A stretch of DNA of 64,000 nucleotides from Burhinus oedicnemus (GCA_008921705.1 VFFE01006969.1:1395-65394), one strand, 5' to 3'; shown: positions 25,506 to 38,108, counted from the stretch's first letter. Notes: generated by a model not told the origin, from the sequence alone. Numbers and translations are program-made.

Positions 25506-28500
25506 AACACCAAATCACAGCTGCTGAAATCCCTAGTCCTTAATCTTAGTTAGCCTCTCACTAATGACAAGTAACTGGAATGTGGAATCAACCAGACGAC
25601 GTGTTAATAAACAAGCTTTGGCTACACAGTAGCCAAGAATTAGAAGAGTCTAGCACAGCATGTAAAATGCTTTTTCTCTTCTTTCTGCTGAAAATCATCT
25701 ACTCCTGCTGGAGTGCTTTACAAATTTTGACCTCAGATCTGCTTATTTCTATGAGAGTATTCAGTAGGAAACGGAAGCAGGGATGTCTGCTCTCCTTTCC
25801 CCCCAGTACAGTCTTGCTCTTGCCTTCCCTATACGCAGGCATCAGGGGAGTCCAGCGCAGGTGGAATTCCAGTTGGTGGAATAGCCAGTCTTGGCCCAGT
25901 GTTGAACCAGGACTTGAAGCCGCTGTTTTTGAGGAGTGACGCTGTCTGCCTGCTCATTCACAAATTTTAGGGAGAGGGAAACAGTGCAAACTCCGTCAAG
26001 ACTCTTGGAGGTACATTTCCCCTGACAGACCACCCTGTCCACTGCCAGGCAGAGACTTGTGGCCCCAATTTTTCCCCTTTATTAAAAAGTGTAATTTCAT
26101 TTATCACTTATTCACACATCAGTAATAAATGAAAGTGCGGAACACAAAGTGAGGAACACAGTGCCAAAATGAAACTGAGGGATACTTGCAGCAGCAAATC
26201 AAAGTTACCACCTCTGCTCTGGTATGTGTAAGGGCATGGATCGTTTTTGTGATGTTTCAACAGTTTCCATAAAGTTAGAATAAGCTGGTTCAGCCTTTGC
26301 CTGTGGTGTCAGTGGTGGCACCAGAATGGCTGCAGTTGTTCAGTGCAACTGGGATCTCCTTCCCAAGGATCCTGGGTACAATCTTCTCTCGAATCTGGCT
26401 CTGCTGACAACAGGGTCAAAGCAATAGTGCAGAATGCTAAGTTCTTAGAAATTTGGGGTTTCATCACATTTAGATGATGGAACAGCACTTCTTGCCCACC
26501 TAGAAACTGTCTTTTGTTCCAGCATAAGAATTACAGCTGTGTTCAGGAAGGGCACTAGCTACTGTTTTGGGGGTATTTTTACAATAGAAAGGAAATATAA
26601 TATTGTCTTTCTTTTATTTTTTTTTAATTAAACCTAACATTATCCCTTTAAATATTAAAAGAAGAAAGTACCAAATTAAAATTAGAATTTTCATATAGCT
26701 CCAGTTAAGTGAGACTGGACTGATTTTTCCCAATAAAATTATAAATTTTTTGTGACTGCTATTCTGAAGCAAGTAATTAAAGAAAGAAGGACGTGCTGCT
26801 TGAAAACTGCACAAGACGTCCTCCTCTGAAACTCCCTCTATCAAGTCTCTGTTCTCCCAATGTCATAGTGAAATGCCTTGAATGAAGTTTTCTCTACTAA
26901 GGAAGACATTTAATGACTAAATATATTTTAAAATATATAATGTATCTTTCAGCTTCATTAGTATTTCTCATTTATTTACATTCTGTTTCAGAATATCCTT
27001 TCACAGCTTGCTTTCTCAGAGCTAGGAGGCTCTGAAAAAATACTGGGATGATCTATACAGTGCACAAACTTTTCTCTCGAACTTAATTTTAAGACATAAT
27101 TGAGTTGTTATCCGCACAGTATTTTCCTCCCCGATTGCAAGAAATGCCAGTCTGTCTCTGTAGATAATAAATGATGGAGATGCAAACTCTGTAATGGAAT
27201 TTCACATGTACCTCACACAGCCTGAAAGACGAGAATCCTCTAGATAATATGTGATTGCTTCACATGCAGTCCTGTATGCTCCCCTAAGCTTTGCCCACTA
27301 ACAAGTACAGGGCCACACAAGTATGATTTATTTTTTTTCTTTGTCTGAATTGCCAATAAAATTAGTTTGAATTCAACTTGCAATTCATGCTAAGACAATT
27401 TAGGGAAATACTGCAAAAAAGAGCGAGGGTTTCGCCCCCCCCTTCTTTTCCACCTCCCTCTCTCCTGCTATGAAAGCATTGAATCACTGTATTTCCTGCT
27501 GCATTTGAAACATATTCTGGTACATAACTCCCAGGGAATTCAACATATTAAATATTATTCAATGTTGCTTTTTATTAACATGCTAACTAATAATTATGGA
27601 CCTGGTAATGTTTCTTCCCGCTTCCTGTAACAAAAATTATAATCTGTTATAATATTTGGGATTTGTAATGAGATTTTTCTCTTTTAAGAGAATTCCTATT
27701 GTATAGATCTCTTTCACGTAAGAATATCTTTGTGTATTGTTTTTTGATAAACAAATGGAAATATCTTATTTTTGTTTAATTTCTAGTTGTCCTTTACTTT
27801 GAATTCTCTTTATTAACATCTAATATAAAGTAGATGATTTTGCAGTCGTAGTCCTGTTCTGTAACATTTTTTACAGTAGTTTTTGCTGTATGTTAAAGGA
27901 TCACTTTTTTTTTAAACGTAAATTTTCTGAAGCTTTGGTAGTATTTATGTTGCAAAAGAGTTCACTATCTATTTTGTTGTTAATATTTATGTTTTCATAC
28001 TTTGAATCATCATTCACATTTAAAAAGACTTCCTGAATTTTGATTGTGAAAAGAAAACAGGAAGTACAGAAAATCACAATTATTTTAATTAATTCTATAA
28101 TATAGATGAAATAGCTATGTATAATTAACTCCCTACCTATTTTACTATTGCTATTTGTGCTATTCTTGTAAGGAGGAAGCCAGCATATAGACTAAGTTTT
28201 CTGAGACAAACAGGTCACACTATCAGTAAAATCAATAAGAAGAATTTCACTTTTTCCAATGAAAAATAGATTTAGTTCAAGAACAAGAATTTTGGCCATG
28301 TGTAAATTCTATATATTCAGGATATACAGTGATATATTACAGTTTACATTTAATTAAGTAAAAAATTCTGTGTATGTAATCAGGTCAGGAGATCATGGAT
28401 AATCTATTACTAAGAAAAGATCTATAGGATATTTTATTTTGGTAAAGGATCAGAACCTTGGTTTTAGGTGCTGTGACAACGCATTTGAGCAACACTGTTC

Positions 28501-30192
28501 TGCCACATACCGATTTACTACTGACAAAAATGTTCTGTACTTTCTTAGAACACCACTTTTCGCAGAGGTCTTTCTTTGGAGCTTTCCCATCATGTGTTGA
28601 CTTGATCTGATGCAACTCTTTTAGTGAGTTAACTGTGAACAGCACAGAATACTTTTATCTAAGATCACAGGCAGATTTTGTCTCTAACATCTCTAAGCAG
28701 TTAGTAATGAACAAACTGATTCAGATAAAAATCTCAATCAGTAATACTTATAGAGGCTTAAACAAGAACATGAATTTTGAAAAATCTGACAATTCTTTAA
28801 AATATTCAGACGTTTTCAGCAGTGATTTAAGGACTAAAATTCTAAAATATAATAATTAAAATAAAGTAATACCACGTCTTTGCCAAAACTGCTCTTGCAG
28901 TTGTTTCCTTGTGAAATGGCTAAATTTGAGTTCTAATCCTTCAGATGCACAGAGGAGAGATTTTTCACATGTTGATTAATGCCATCGGATCCAGTCGGAC
29001 CACTCAGTTGCTGTTTCTGAAGACAGAATCTGGAAGTTTGTAGGTTTTCTGGTTACTCTGGTACATTATCAAAAATAGTACTTGTACAGTTTTGATATAG
29101 TTGGTATCTTTTTTTACTTTCAGTTAGACTTTCTACTCAGTTTCACCATTCAGCAACAGAATTATTAATCTGAAGAAATGTTTTGTTGATTTGCCGTATC
29201 CCTTATCTTTCCTGTGCCTATGTGCATACCAACTTATGCTTTCACTCACATGTTCTTAAGCAGCTTCTTTAAACTTGAGCAGGAAAAAGCAAAAGCAAGG
29301 TAATGTCATACTCGGTCTTCACTGAAATCCTGACTAGTTCCAATGTGGTGCTGGTGGGGTCTTTATTGGTCAACGTTAATAATTGACAAAACTTTGCCTA
29401 ACATTTAGATCACGTAAAATGCTATTTTAGACTGTAGAATATTCATTCTTCCTTCAAATTCTTCCTCTTCTGAATGTTCCTGGCAGTTAGCAGACATTTC
29501 TCCTAGCAGTGTTGGGTAGTGTTGTTCAGCTTATTTTGCATTCTGGCATCCTAGGTGAGGAAATTTCAGAAAATAGTGTAGTACTGGCCAGCATACTGTT
29601 GTCCTGTACTGTGTTTCCTCCTGTTATTGTTTTGGGTGAGATGGAGGCAGAATAGAACAGAGTATAAGAGAGCATTAGGGATACAGGGAGACATGAAAAC
29701 CCCTGCAAACACTTCTGGAGTTGCTGTTGCCATCGGAAGTAAGAGAGGAGATTTCCCAAAGTAAAGACAGGGAGGCAGGGCCCATGAGAGGTTCATTTAC
29801 TTCTGACACTCTCTGGTATTGGGTCTTGAAGCAGCCAGTCAACTGGATTCTCCACTAAACCTTCAAATCTGGAAAGCTCTTCTTATCATTTGTTGAGATG
29901 CCGCTTTCTTGGATGAATGCCCATAGCCATATGGCATTGAATTAACACAGATTTTCACTGAATTAACACAGATTTTCAAATTTCATATGTTCTGATACCA
30001 GCACTGTTAGCAAAGTGGAAAGTGCAAGTGTTAACATACAAATTTCTTAAAGGATTTATAAATTTAAGCAATGAATGCTGATTCTTAAACAAAACAAGCA
30101 GCTATTATTTGGTTTTATCACTGTAGTTTCCCTAACATGTCTGCTGTCACATAATAGAAGGAAACTATCCCTGTGATGCTGTGCTTCTTATT
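25506..30192. other. Unique, very AT-rich non-coding sequence
   Basis: No exon recognised. 27.5-28.4 kb is especially AT-rich, with many TAAT/ATTA words. A 21-bp tandem duplication lies at 29938-29978. Several frames of 60-119 codons are unsupported. Confidence 0.55.
29938..29978. repeat. 21-bp tandem duplication
   Basis: The unit TGAATTAACACAGATTTTCA plus C occurs twice back to back. The second copy differs only at its last base. Confidence 0.92.
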
Positions 30193-30735
30193 TAGATCAG
30201 GCTGGGAGAGACCTCAGGAGGTCATCTAGTCCAACCTCTGCTCAAAGCATGAGCAACACCGGTTGTGGGGTTTTGACCAGTTGGGCCGTGAAATTCCCCA
30301 AGGACAGAGATTCCACAACTTCTCTGGGAAACTTGTTCTAGTCCCTCATTATCCTTTTAATGTTTTTTCTTTTCATTATATCTGGTCTCCTGATTTAATT
30401 TGTGACCCCCGATTCTCATTCTTCTGCCTCACTGTCAGTGAGGACCCTGGCTCTGGAACCAGGTAACCTCCCCACGGGCACGGGGGCTGCTGTGAGGTCC
30501 CCCTGAAGCCACCACCTCTCCAGGCTGAACAAGCCTCAGCCCCTCGCCCTCTCCTCACAGGCCATGTGCTCTGAGTCCCTACCTGTGTTGGTGGCCTCCG
30601 CTGGACTCCCTCAAATTCATCAGCATCTTTTCGTACTGGATAGCCAAATCTGGATGGACTGTTCAGATGTGCCACAATGAGTACCAGGAAAGGGGAGGAA
30701 CTGCTGTCCTTCACTTACTGCTGAGCCACTGATGG
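30193..30735 (-). mobile_element. CR1 LINE 3' portion, inverted, older subfamily
   Basis: On the plus strand this reads as the reverse complement of a CR1 3' end. Landmarks are GGTCATCTAGTCCAACCTCT, GAGATTCCACAACTTCTCTG, CACCTCTCCAGGCTGAACAA, CTCACAGGCCATGTGCTC, TGGTGGCCTCCGCTGGACTC and a decayed CCAGATGTGGCCTC-like segment. The element therefore lies on the minus strand, with its 3' end at about 30193. Divergence from the remembered consensus is clear throughout, more than in the copy at 42283, so it is probably an older subfamily. The 67- and 112-codon frames that cross it are by-products. Confidence 0.87.
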
Positions 30736-33529
30736 TAACAGCCCAGGGTGCTGCTTGCTTAGGAAAAGGAAGGACATAACTTCAGCTCCTTGAAATGGCT
30801 AAGATACTTATTTAAGATGGGTCTTTCAGAGCCCTGATTTAGCCATGTGATTTATTTGAGTGAAATAACTGGACATTTGAAAGAATCCGTTGATGCAAGT
30901 GGAAAATTTTTCCGTGACTTTCAGTAGTTTTAAATCTCATCTTTAACCAATTTTTGGTAGGATTTTTTTGTTTATATTAATTGACCCCTTTTTTATGTGG
31001 ACCAACAGATAGATCTCATTGCTTAAAAAACAACTGTACTTTTCTTAAATGTATAATGTTACATCTAGCTACTCTAGCTGTATCATATGATCAAATATGG
31101 TCGTTACATCTTTTGGTGAGATGTTTGTTCTGTATTGAGATATCAGTTTAAAGGTGTCACTTCCCTTGAGGAGCGAGCAATTATCTGTAGGTAACTCACA
31201 TTTTGTTGCTACCTCTATGATAAGAATCCAGCAGCAAATCTCTGGTCACTGGCACATGATCTTGTGTTTCCTAACAAATCATGCCTCTGTGCTGCACTGT
31301 GCCTTCACAGTTTTAAATAAGATCCTGACATCTGTGTCATTGTGCTGCCTCGTATCTTCATGGGAAATTCTTTTTTCTTAATTTAAAGGCACTATTTTTC
31401 ATCAAATGACAAGCATACATTATGGCTCTCCATTTTAACCAAGGTACTAAAGGCTATTTCAATTTGACTACAGCAGTTTTCTGCCAAATGGTTACTCTAA
31501 GTTATATTGTGCACATTACCCACCAGAAAGCACAGAGTTGATGAGAGTGCACTGTCAACTACACCACACATCGATATGGAGGTTATTTGATTTGAAATTG
31601 GATTCTAGCCTTCCTTGATCTGTTGTATAAATGGAGACGCATGTGTTGAGGAAATTCTCATGAAGTTTAGGAAGAATGTGGTGTACTTTCTTTTTCTTCT
31701 TTTTTTTCCTTGGAACTTGGCTTTTACTTTGCTAAGACTTCAGTTCCAGGTCTGATAAATATTCAGAGATAAAGTATAAGATTTTTTTAAATGGAAAGAA
31801 AATTTGCAAAAATTATTCATTGCGTGGATTTCTGCTCTGATATTAGTCAGGTGTAGGTTGCACGCTTTTGTAGCAGGGTGCCTTTTGACCCTTCTTTAAA
31901 CATTTAAGACTTAGTTCAGTAGTTCATCCAATTGATGAGACATGTTTCTTAAGTATAGCGCCTTCAAAAGTACTCTAAATATATAATATTCTCTGAGAGA
32001 CATGTCAGTCATTGTCAAGATGAAAATAACTTAAACGCTAAGTTCCTTGTAAACTGTGTCCTTGTAAGACAGGGGCCTATTTATAAAGCAGTGGTTTACT
32101 GTATGTGTGACACTTAAAAATGCTTGAAAAATAAATGGAGGTACACAATTTCATTACAGGGCAGACAGAACTGCAGATATTATGATTTGGGGGTGGGGGG
32201 AAGAACTTGCTGTGCAACTTGCATGCATATCGCCAGCATGTGCATGGCCCTAAGGGCAACACACAGAACTTCACAGAAAACATATTAAATGGGCATGGGG
32301 GAAGCATCCTTTGACCTACATAAAAGAGCCTTTGTGTAGATCTCATGAGCAAAAGTTCGTATTTTCAGACAGATAAAGATGTGCAGCTTCTTTGGAATCA
32401 AAGGTAGATTGGCAACACTTTTCAGGAAATGGCAAAATCATTACAAGTGTGTTTGGTATTCATTGTAAAACGTTCATCATTGTGAAAGGTTTTGGCATCA
32501 AGGAGGTTGTAATATGTGATCCCACATGAATCCCATCGTAATTTACTATTAATTGATGTTCATCTCTTGTAAAGTGCTGCTACTAAGTTAAAAGGAAGCA
32601 GAATGAAGAAGGAAAACACAGTGCCCTGACAAGTCCTTTGCAGCCTGGCCATGTGATGGATTCAGAGATAACTGTAAAGTGATTAGTGCGAGACTCTCTG
32701 AATTTGCCAAGGAATGAGGAGCACTCTGCAGCCAGGGAGGGGAGGATGTCTTGCAAAACTTGGCATGTGGGGTCAAATCAGCTGTGTCATTCAGAGCATT
32801 TAGGAAGTTCTTTTGTGAGTTATCGTACCACATCCATCTTTTGACAATGAGCTGAAATTTGGCTTTTGGAAAGCATTCTGTACAGAAAAGGTGTTGTGAA
32901 ATGTGCCAAGTAGTATCATCTGAATCTGAAATACCCTGTATTTATTTTGAGAATTAGGAAGAAAGTTCTTGCCAATAGAAAGCACCTGTCGGGCTTGTTA
33001 AGAGCAACAGAAACACTATAATATCATGAAACAGAGTATTTTACTGTGTAGTGCTAAATGTATTGAAAAATTTTTGTTTTTCTAGAAAATCAGAGACAGT
33101 AGGACATGAAAAAAATTTTTTTACATGCAAATATTTTCTGTGCGGCTATGATTCAAGAAATTTCAATGTCTACTGTGCTGCTGTGTTAAAATGCGTTCAT
33201 TAGATATGTTAGAAATAGCAGGAATTACACTTCAGTTTTATCTAAAATGTTTCCCTGCTGTACATTGTTTTGCTGTGCTGGCTGAATTTTTTTATATCCT
33301 ACAAAAAATTGAAACTTTCAAGTTAGCTTCCATGTTAACGAGATGGAAATAATTCTTGAGTGGGGAAGCTTGTTAAAAGATTTCTCACAATGATATAAAA
33401 TAATACAATGAGCAATTGCTCACTCATGTATTTCACTTACTCTGCTATCAAGAAATTTTCAATGTTGAGATTTTTTTCCCTGATTTGCACATACCTGTTT
33501 GAAAAATTCATGCACTTCCCTCTAAGTAA
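30736..33529. other. Unique non-coding sequence
   Basis: No repeat or exon recognised. 32600-32990 is less biased and free of simple repeats. It could be a conserved element, but nothing in one sequence alone can show that. Confidence 0.5.
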
Positions 33530-33850
33530 CCTGCCTCCTATTATTATAATTTTATAACAGTAGCATGTGTAGGCCATGGACTCTTTGAGTTAAGCACTTT
33601 ACAAATGTATAACAAAGACAGTCACTGCACAGGAAAACCTACAGTGTAAGTCTAAGGTTTACACTTGTACACAAAGGATGGATAAAACAGCGATAATATA
33701 AGGGAACAATGAGACAGTACTCGCCATTATGAAAAACAGTGGTCAAGGCAACGCAGCTGCTTAGCGTCAGGCATTATGGCAGGAGAGAGTGGTAGGACGG
33801 GGAACTGGAGGGGGACTCACAGCTTTGGGAAAATCCCAAGGAGCCCCTAC
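33530..33850 (+). repeat. Ancient amniote dispersed repeat
   Basis: Successive blocks match an old repeat that I remember as common in turtle and crocodile DNA. TTAAGCACTTTACAAATGTA followed by TAACAAAGACAGTCACTGCA corresponds to GCTGTACAAACACATAACAAAGAGACAGTCCCTGCC. CCTACAGTGTAAGTCTAAG follows, then GGAACAATGAGACAGTACTC, then a decayed AACAGTGGTCAAGGC, and finally GGCATTATGGCAGGAGAGAG. The order of blocks over about 300 bp argues against chance. The right boundary is uncertain. I do not know the library name of this family. Confidence 0.55.
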
Positions 33851-34493
33851 CTTCACCCCTTTTCTTGCTGTAGGCTGTTTTTATGTGCAGCTGAGAACAG
33901 AATTTGATGGGGGTTTTTTGCATTAAAAAATTAAATATCCATCTACAGCGCATATTAAACCAAGAACAGAGTCCTGGCTTAAACAGCCATCCCCCAGCAG
34001 AGTTATAATTTGATCCAATGCATAGCAGAGGCTGGGTTCTCACCCTGGCTGCAGGGCAGGGCTTGAAAGCAGACCCCTGAGAAAAAACAGGCACCTCATG
34101 CTTCATGTTGTAGGTTGTCTCCCAGCCAGTTGCCTGGTCACCAGGCCTAACTATTCCTGCCATGTCATTTTGATCTTCACATTTCTTGATGCTGCAGACG
34201 TGATTTTTATTGGAAGAAAAGGCAGACAAGGGATGAGAATGGGGAAACAGGTTTTGTTGTTTGCAGTTGTACATTGGCTTCTTGGATAACCAAGCAGCAA
34301 GCAGCGTTGACACCAGGAGTTTTATGTGCAACTGCTGCCGAGTTGTCCAATGATATAGTAAGGCACATTTGCAAACAGGGCAGCAGAGGAGTGGTGGTGG
34401 CAGCAAAACTCTACCGTGCTCAAGCTCTGGATGCAGTTCGAGAACATGCACAATCTGGGAGACAGCCAGCTCTGTAATGGAAGCTATGACCAA
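33774..34493 (-). other. Longest stop-free frame (239 codons), TTG start, unrecognised
   Basis: This is the longest open run in the window. The first codon at 34493 is TTG, so it is not a conventional vertebrate start. The first ATG lies at 34274 and would give 166 residues. The amino-terminal part of the open run is Leu/Cys-rich (LLCCPVCKCALL). The rest has no signal peptide, coiled coil or domain that I recognise. Its 3' end, roughly the last 25 codons, runs into the ancient repeat at 33530-33850, and it also spans the 47-bp duplicated segment at 33885-33931. That overlap makes chance, helped by higher local GC, the better explanation. An exon or decayed retrocopy is not excluded. Confidence 0.12.
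33885..33931 (+). repeat. 47-bp direct repeat, copy A
   Basis: It begins GTGCAGCTGAGAACAG and is 45/47 identical to 35828-35874 in the same orientation. Similarity stops abruptly on both sides. No target-site duplication is seen. Confidence 0.95.
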
Positions 34494-35827
34494 TATCTCC
34501 CTTGTTGCGATCTTGCCTTTTTCATTACAGTGTCATGTATTATATGGCAGTGGGCTATTCAGTGCAGGAGATGAGACTTCAGTGAGCTATAATGCACACA
34601 AAAAAGTGTGACAAATTGCAATGACAAGGTTGCATTTGTACTACGAAGTACAGTCGGTTGTGATATGATGTAGTGGAATGAAATAATCCCTTCTTGGACA
34701 ATGCTGGCTGTGGTATGTTGTGTGCTGCCAAGAGTTAGTGCTACAAATACAGCTCACCATCAGAAAATTGTTTCACAGACAATCAGAACAACCCTTCTCT
34801 AATGAATGCGTATGTCGTAATAAGATAATAGTTAACAATGCTGCTGATGCATCAGTCTGTACATTCAGCTTCATTGCATTTTGGATCTGAAAAGATTTGA
34901 AATCTATTCCCACGTTCAATTTGTGCTGCCAAAAAGTCTCAGTGCTATGAAACAGGCATGTCTGGTTTCTACTATGTGAATATGCATTACTATCTGGCTT
35001 TTGCTGCTTAGGCTATAACCTGCTCAAATAATTTATTTTTGTAGTGTCCCAGAGCTTGTTATAAAGATGTAAGCTCCTGTATTGCTTTGCATCTGGATAC
35101 TTGCAAAACTAAAAGAAGTTCATGTCAGAATTGAACTCTTCTATGTGAATAGTGTCTATCTAAACGTGGCAAGTACTTCTGAAGATGAAGTGATTTTTAG
35201 TTTATATGCTTTTGTCTTGCTACGAAGATTTTAAGGAGCTTCAGAGTTGCTTAAGCATGTAGCATAGTATTGGAAAATCTTCCATCAGTTTCTCTCTTTT
35301 TTTCTTTCCCTGTTTCTGATTCTCCCCTTTTCCCTTCCTCTTTTCGTCTTTATGGGAAGCAGCTTTGTCTGATGAATTAAAAATTTTGCAGTCACATTTT
35401 AAAAAAAAAGCTGATGGAAAGAATAATTCTTCTAAATTCTTCTACTATTAAAAATGTCTGCTTTAGCCTTGACTGCTATTTAAAATTATGTACATGCCTG
35501 AAAACAAAACAAAAAAGCAATCTTTCTTTCTCTTTTACTGAACTGTGTTCAAAACTTGTCTTAAATTCAGTGGAGAAATATGCAAAAGGTATTTATATAC
35601 ATTACATTATTTCTTTGAAGGTTTTTCTCTCCTTAACCAGCATCCTTTGTTGATGAAACAATGAAGTCTTTAGATACAAATATGGTGATTATGCTTTTTA
35701 TTCCCTAAGAAGCTGATGGGAAATCAAGTGACATTTTGCTGGTAGTTTTCTAGACTAAGTAGCTCAGATTCACCAAACTTATCTTCATGCAGCTCACTGA
35801 ATGTCATCTGATTTACTAGAAAGATGC
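33932..35827. other. Unique non-coding sequence between the 47-bp repeats
   Basis: 34250-34500 is somewhat GC-richer and CpG-containing. Nothing resembling an LTR, protease, integrase or transposase is visible between the two 47-bp copies. A pyrimidine-rich tract lies at 35289-35345. Confidence 0.5.
35289..35345. repeat. Pyrimidine-rich tract
   Basis: Mostly C and T on the plus strand with a few interruptions. Confidence 0.8.
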
Positions 35828-35874
35828 GTGCAGCTGAGAACAGAATTTGATGGGGTTTTTTTGCATTACAAAAT
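35828..35874 (+). repeat. 47-bp direct repeat, copy B
   Basis: Near-identical to 33885-33931. One difference lies at the G/T run boundary and one in the A-rich end. The flanks are unrelated to those of copy A. Confidence 0.95.
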
Positions 35875-36217
35875 CATCCTATTTCATTTTATAATATCCA
35901 AATTTTATATTATCTAACTTATTCAAATCCAAGATGTATCTAAATATGCACATTCTTTTGTATTGACATGTAATAATGGAGGAAAGGCTCAGACACGCCC
36001 CAGATTGAAGTTTAAATTAAGTAAACTCAACAGAAAGGAAATGTTGTCAATAGAACATTTACCTAAATCATTCCTCTGAAGATTAAAATATCACCATAAC
36101 ATTTACAAGGAAAATCTGAGGCCTTAAAGCTAATATGATCACAACCGTCTTCCCTGGCTTCTGTCTCCCCTTCCCCCACGCTTTGCTTGATTCTCCTTTC
36201 ACTGAGGAGTCTGTAGG

Positions 36218-36263
36218 TTTCTCTCTCCCTTTTTCTTTTTCTTTTTTCTTTTTTTCTTTTTTT
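36218..36263. repeat. 46-base uninterrupted pyrimidine tract
   Basis: Only C and T for 46 bases, mostly T runs split by single C, directly followed by AAACAG. It can be read as a microsatellite-like tract or as an unusually strong 3' splice-site-like context. Confidence 0.9.
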
Positions 36264-38062
36264 AAACAGTGCTGTAATATTTTTGAAACTGGTTTTAAAG
36301 AAGATGTTTCCTTGGTGCAATTGCAATTTTTAACAACAACTGCTAAACTCTTTGTAGCAGATCTCCACTGGTGTAGAACTAAAATCTGGAAGTAATCAGC
36401 AACCACTGAACATCAGAAATTCTTCAAAAAACATTTAAACACAGCTGGAGTCTGCTAGTAGTTGGGATAGAATTCAGGTACCTAATCCCTTGAGGTTAGT
36501 TGCCATCCCCCATCTTCCTTGTCTTATATGTGGAACTAAAAAGCCCCAGGGTGTTGATGGTTGTAAAGAAACTGCGGCATCTGACACCTGCTGGGAGCAA
36601 TAAATAAAGAACTCTGCCTGCCATTGTCAGCTTGTGCCTTCCTCCTCCCTGCTACACTGCTTTTATTTTGTACCGGGTTCAGGAAGGAGAGATGAGCGCT
36701 ACCTGTTTAGCCATGTAAACAAACCTGATAAGTAACAGAAATCACTACTGAAAAGCCAGCCATTTTTGACATGCATGCTTGACCTGTAATACGAGTAAGT
36801 CTGCTTAAGAAGTCAACAAAATTGTAACTTCACTTCCAAGAAATATTGTTGTAATTACCTTGGAGATTACATGGCTCTGAGGGTGTCTTTGGATCCTCTT
36901 TAGTTCACGTCGCAGCATTTCCTTTTTCTGGATTGTTTCTGATTTCCTTGTTCTATCTAGTTAGTCTGGATAACCTCTCCGGTTTGGATTATCTCATCTG
37001 CTCATACAGTTCATAAGTAACAAATTAAGGGCACACATCATTTTGCTTTGAAATGAACTTGTGCTTTTGCTACATACAGAAGCAAACAAAAATGCCTCCT
37101 TCTTAACAGCGCTACAAAAAATGTTTTCTCTCTCACCTCCTATACGTGCAAACAGTGCTATGTGTCTAGGTGAACCGAGAGACTGGTAGCGTGGCTGGGA
37201 CTTGGCAGCGCAAGTATTGAGCTTGGTTCCCCCGTACCCAGTTTGCAAGGACGTTCAAGTGCTATAGACTGGCCTGAACTGCTTGAAGGAAAGGAGGGGA
37301 CTGATTTTCAATGGTCTCCTGTAGCCCACACTAACCCGCTTACTTGTTTCTGTTCAAGAGGGAATCTTTGAAGAGGAAAAGCAGTGATGTGAAGGCAAGT
37401 TACTTTGGAGATCAAACTTTAAAATTAAAATATAGTACAGACCTTCGCTAAAAAATATTGCAGTCAATTAGATGCAGGAAACAAAGCATCTTCTATTCTT
37501 TACACTGGTCTCTTCTGACCCCTGCAATAATTTTCCTCATATATTTAGGACGCATGCGATTAAACTGATTTATTTTTCAATTTTTTTTACAAAACGGAAA
37601 AAATCTAAAAGCCTTGTAGTCAAAGTAATTGCAATTTTCTCAGTTAATCTACAAATGGCACTTGAGTTCTGCTCTTCCTTTGTGACAATCCTCTCCACAA
37701 AAGTAAATTTTACTCACTAGAAAACAACACTGAAGAGAAACACTTTGAGAAAGCTTTTATTTTTCTTTCTTTTTGTTTTGAATGACGTGTACGTGTGGTT
37801 TATAACTGTATATTGTATTTAAGTATTACAAGCCTATATAACTTCTAGAACAGAGTCTAAAATCCCATCAGTGCTACAGACAAGCATTGTAATAGAGTCA
37901 AGAATGTGGAAAAACACAAGAAAAGAATTAGTCATCAATGAAATTAAGCTTATTCACACTATTAGCACTTTGTAGGGCTATAAGACTTTCAATGGATTGA
38001 TTAACTTATTGTAGAAAATCAAAGTGACTTTTGGGGTGGAGTGGTATTTTTAAGTCCCTGAT

Positions 38063-38108
38063 TTTCCAGAAAATAGAAGATTTTCTGGAAATTTTTAGCC
38101 TAAAAATT
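38063..38108. repeat. Two adjacent perfect hairpins
   Basis: TTTCCAGAAAAT (38063-38074) pairs with ATTTTCTGGAAA (38080-38091) around a 5-base loop. AATTTTTAG pairs with CTAAAAATT around one base at 38090-38108. The second overlaps the edge of the first. Confidence 0.9.

Noticed and set aside
30376..30714. 112-codon minus-strand frame as a gene
   Set aside because: It lies wholly within the CR1 remnant at 30193-30735 and is not in a recognisable CR1 protein frame.
33932..35827. The 47-bp repeats as LTRs bounding a retroelement
   Set aside because: They are far too short for LTRs, and no gag, protease, polymerase or integrase-like sequence lies between them.
36063..36406. Lys/Glu-rich minus-strand frames near 36.1-36.4 kb
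   Set aside because: The charged stretch is only the translation of the polypyrimidine tract at 36218-36263.
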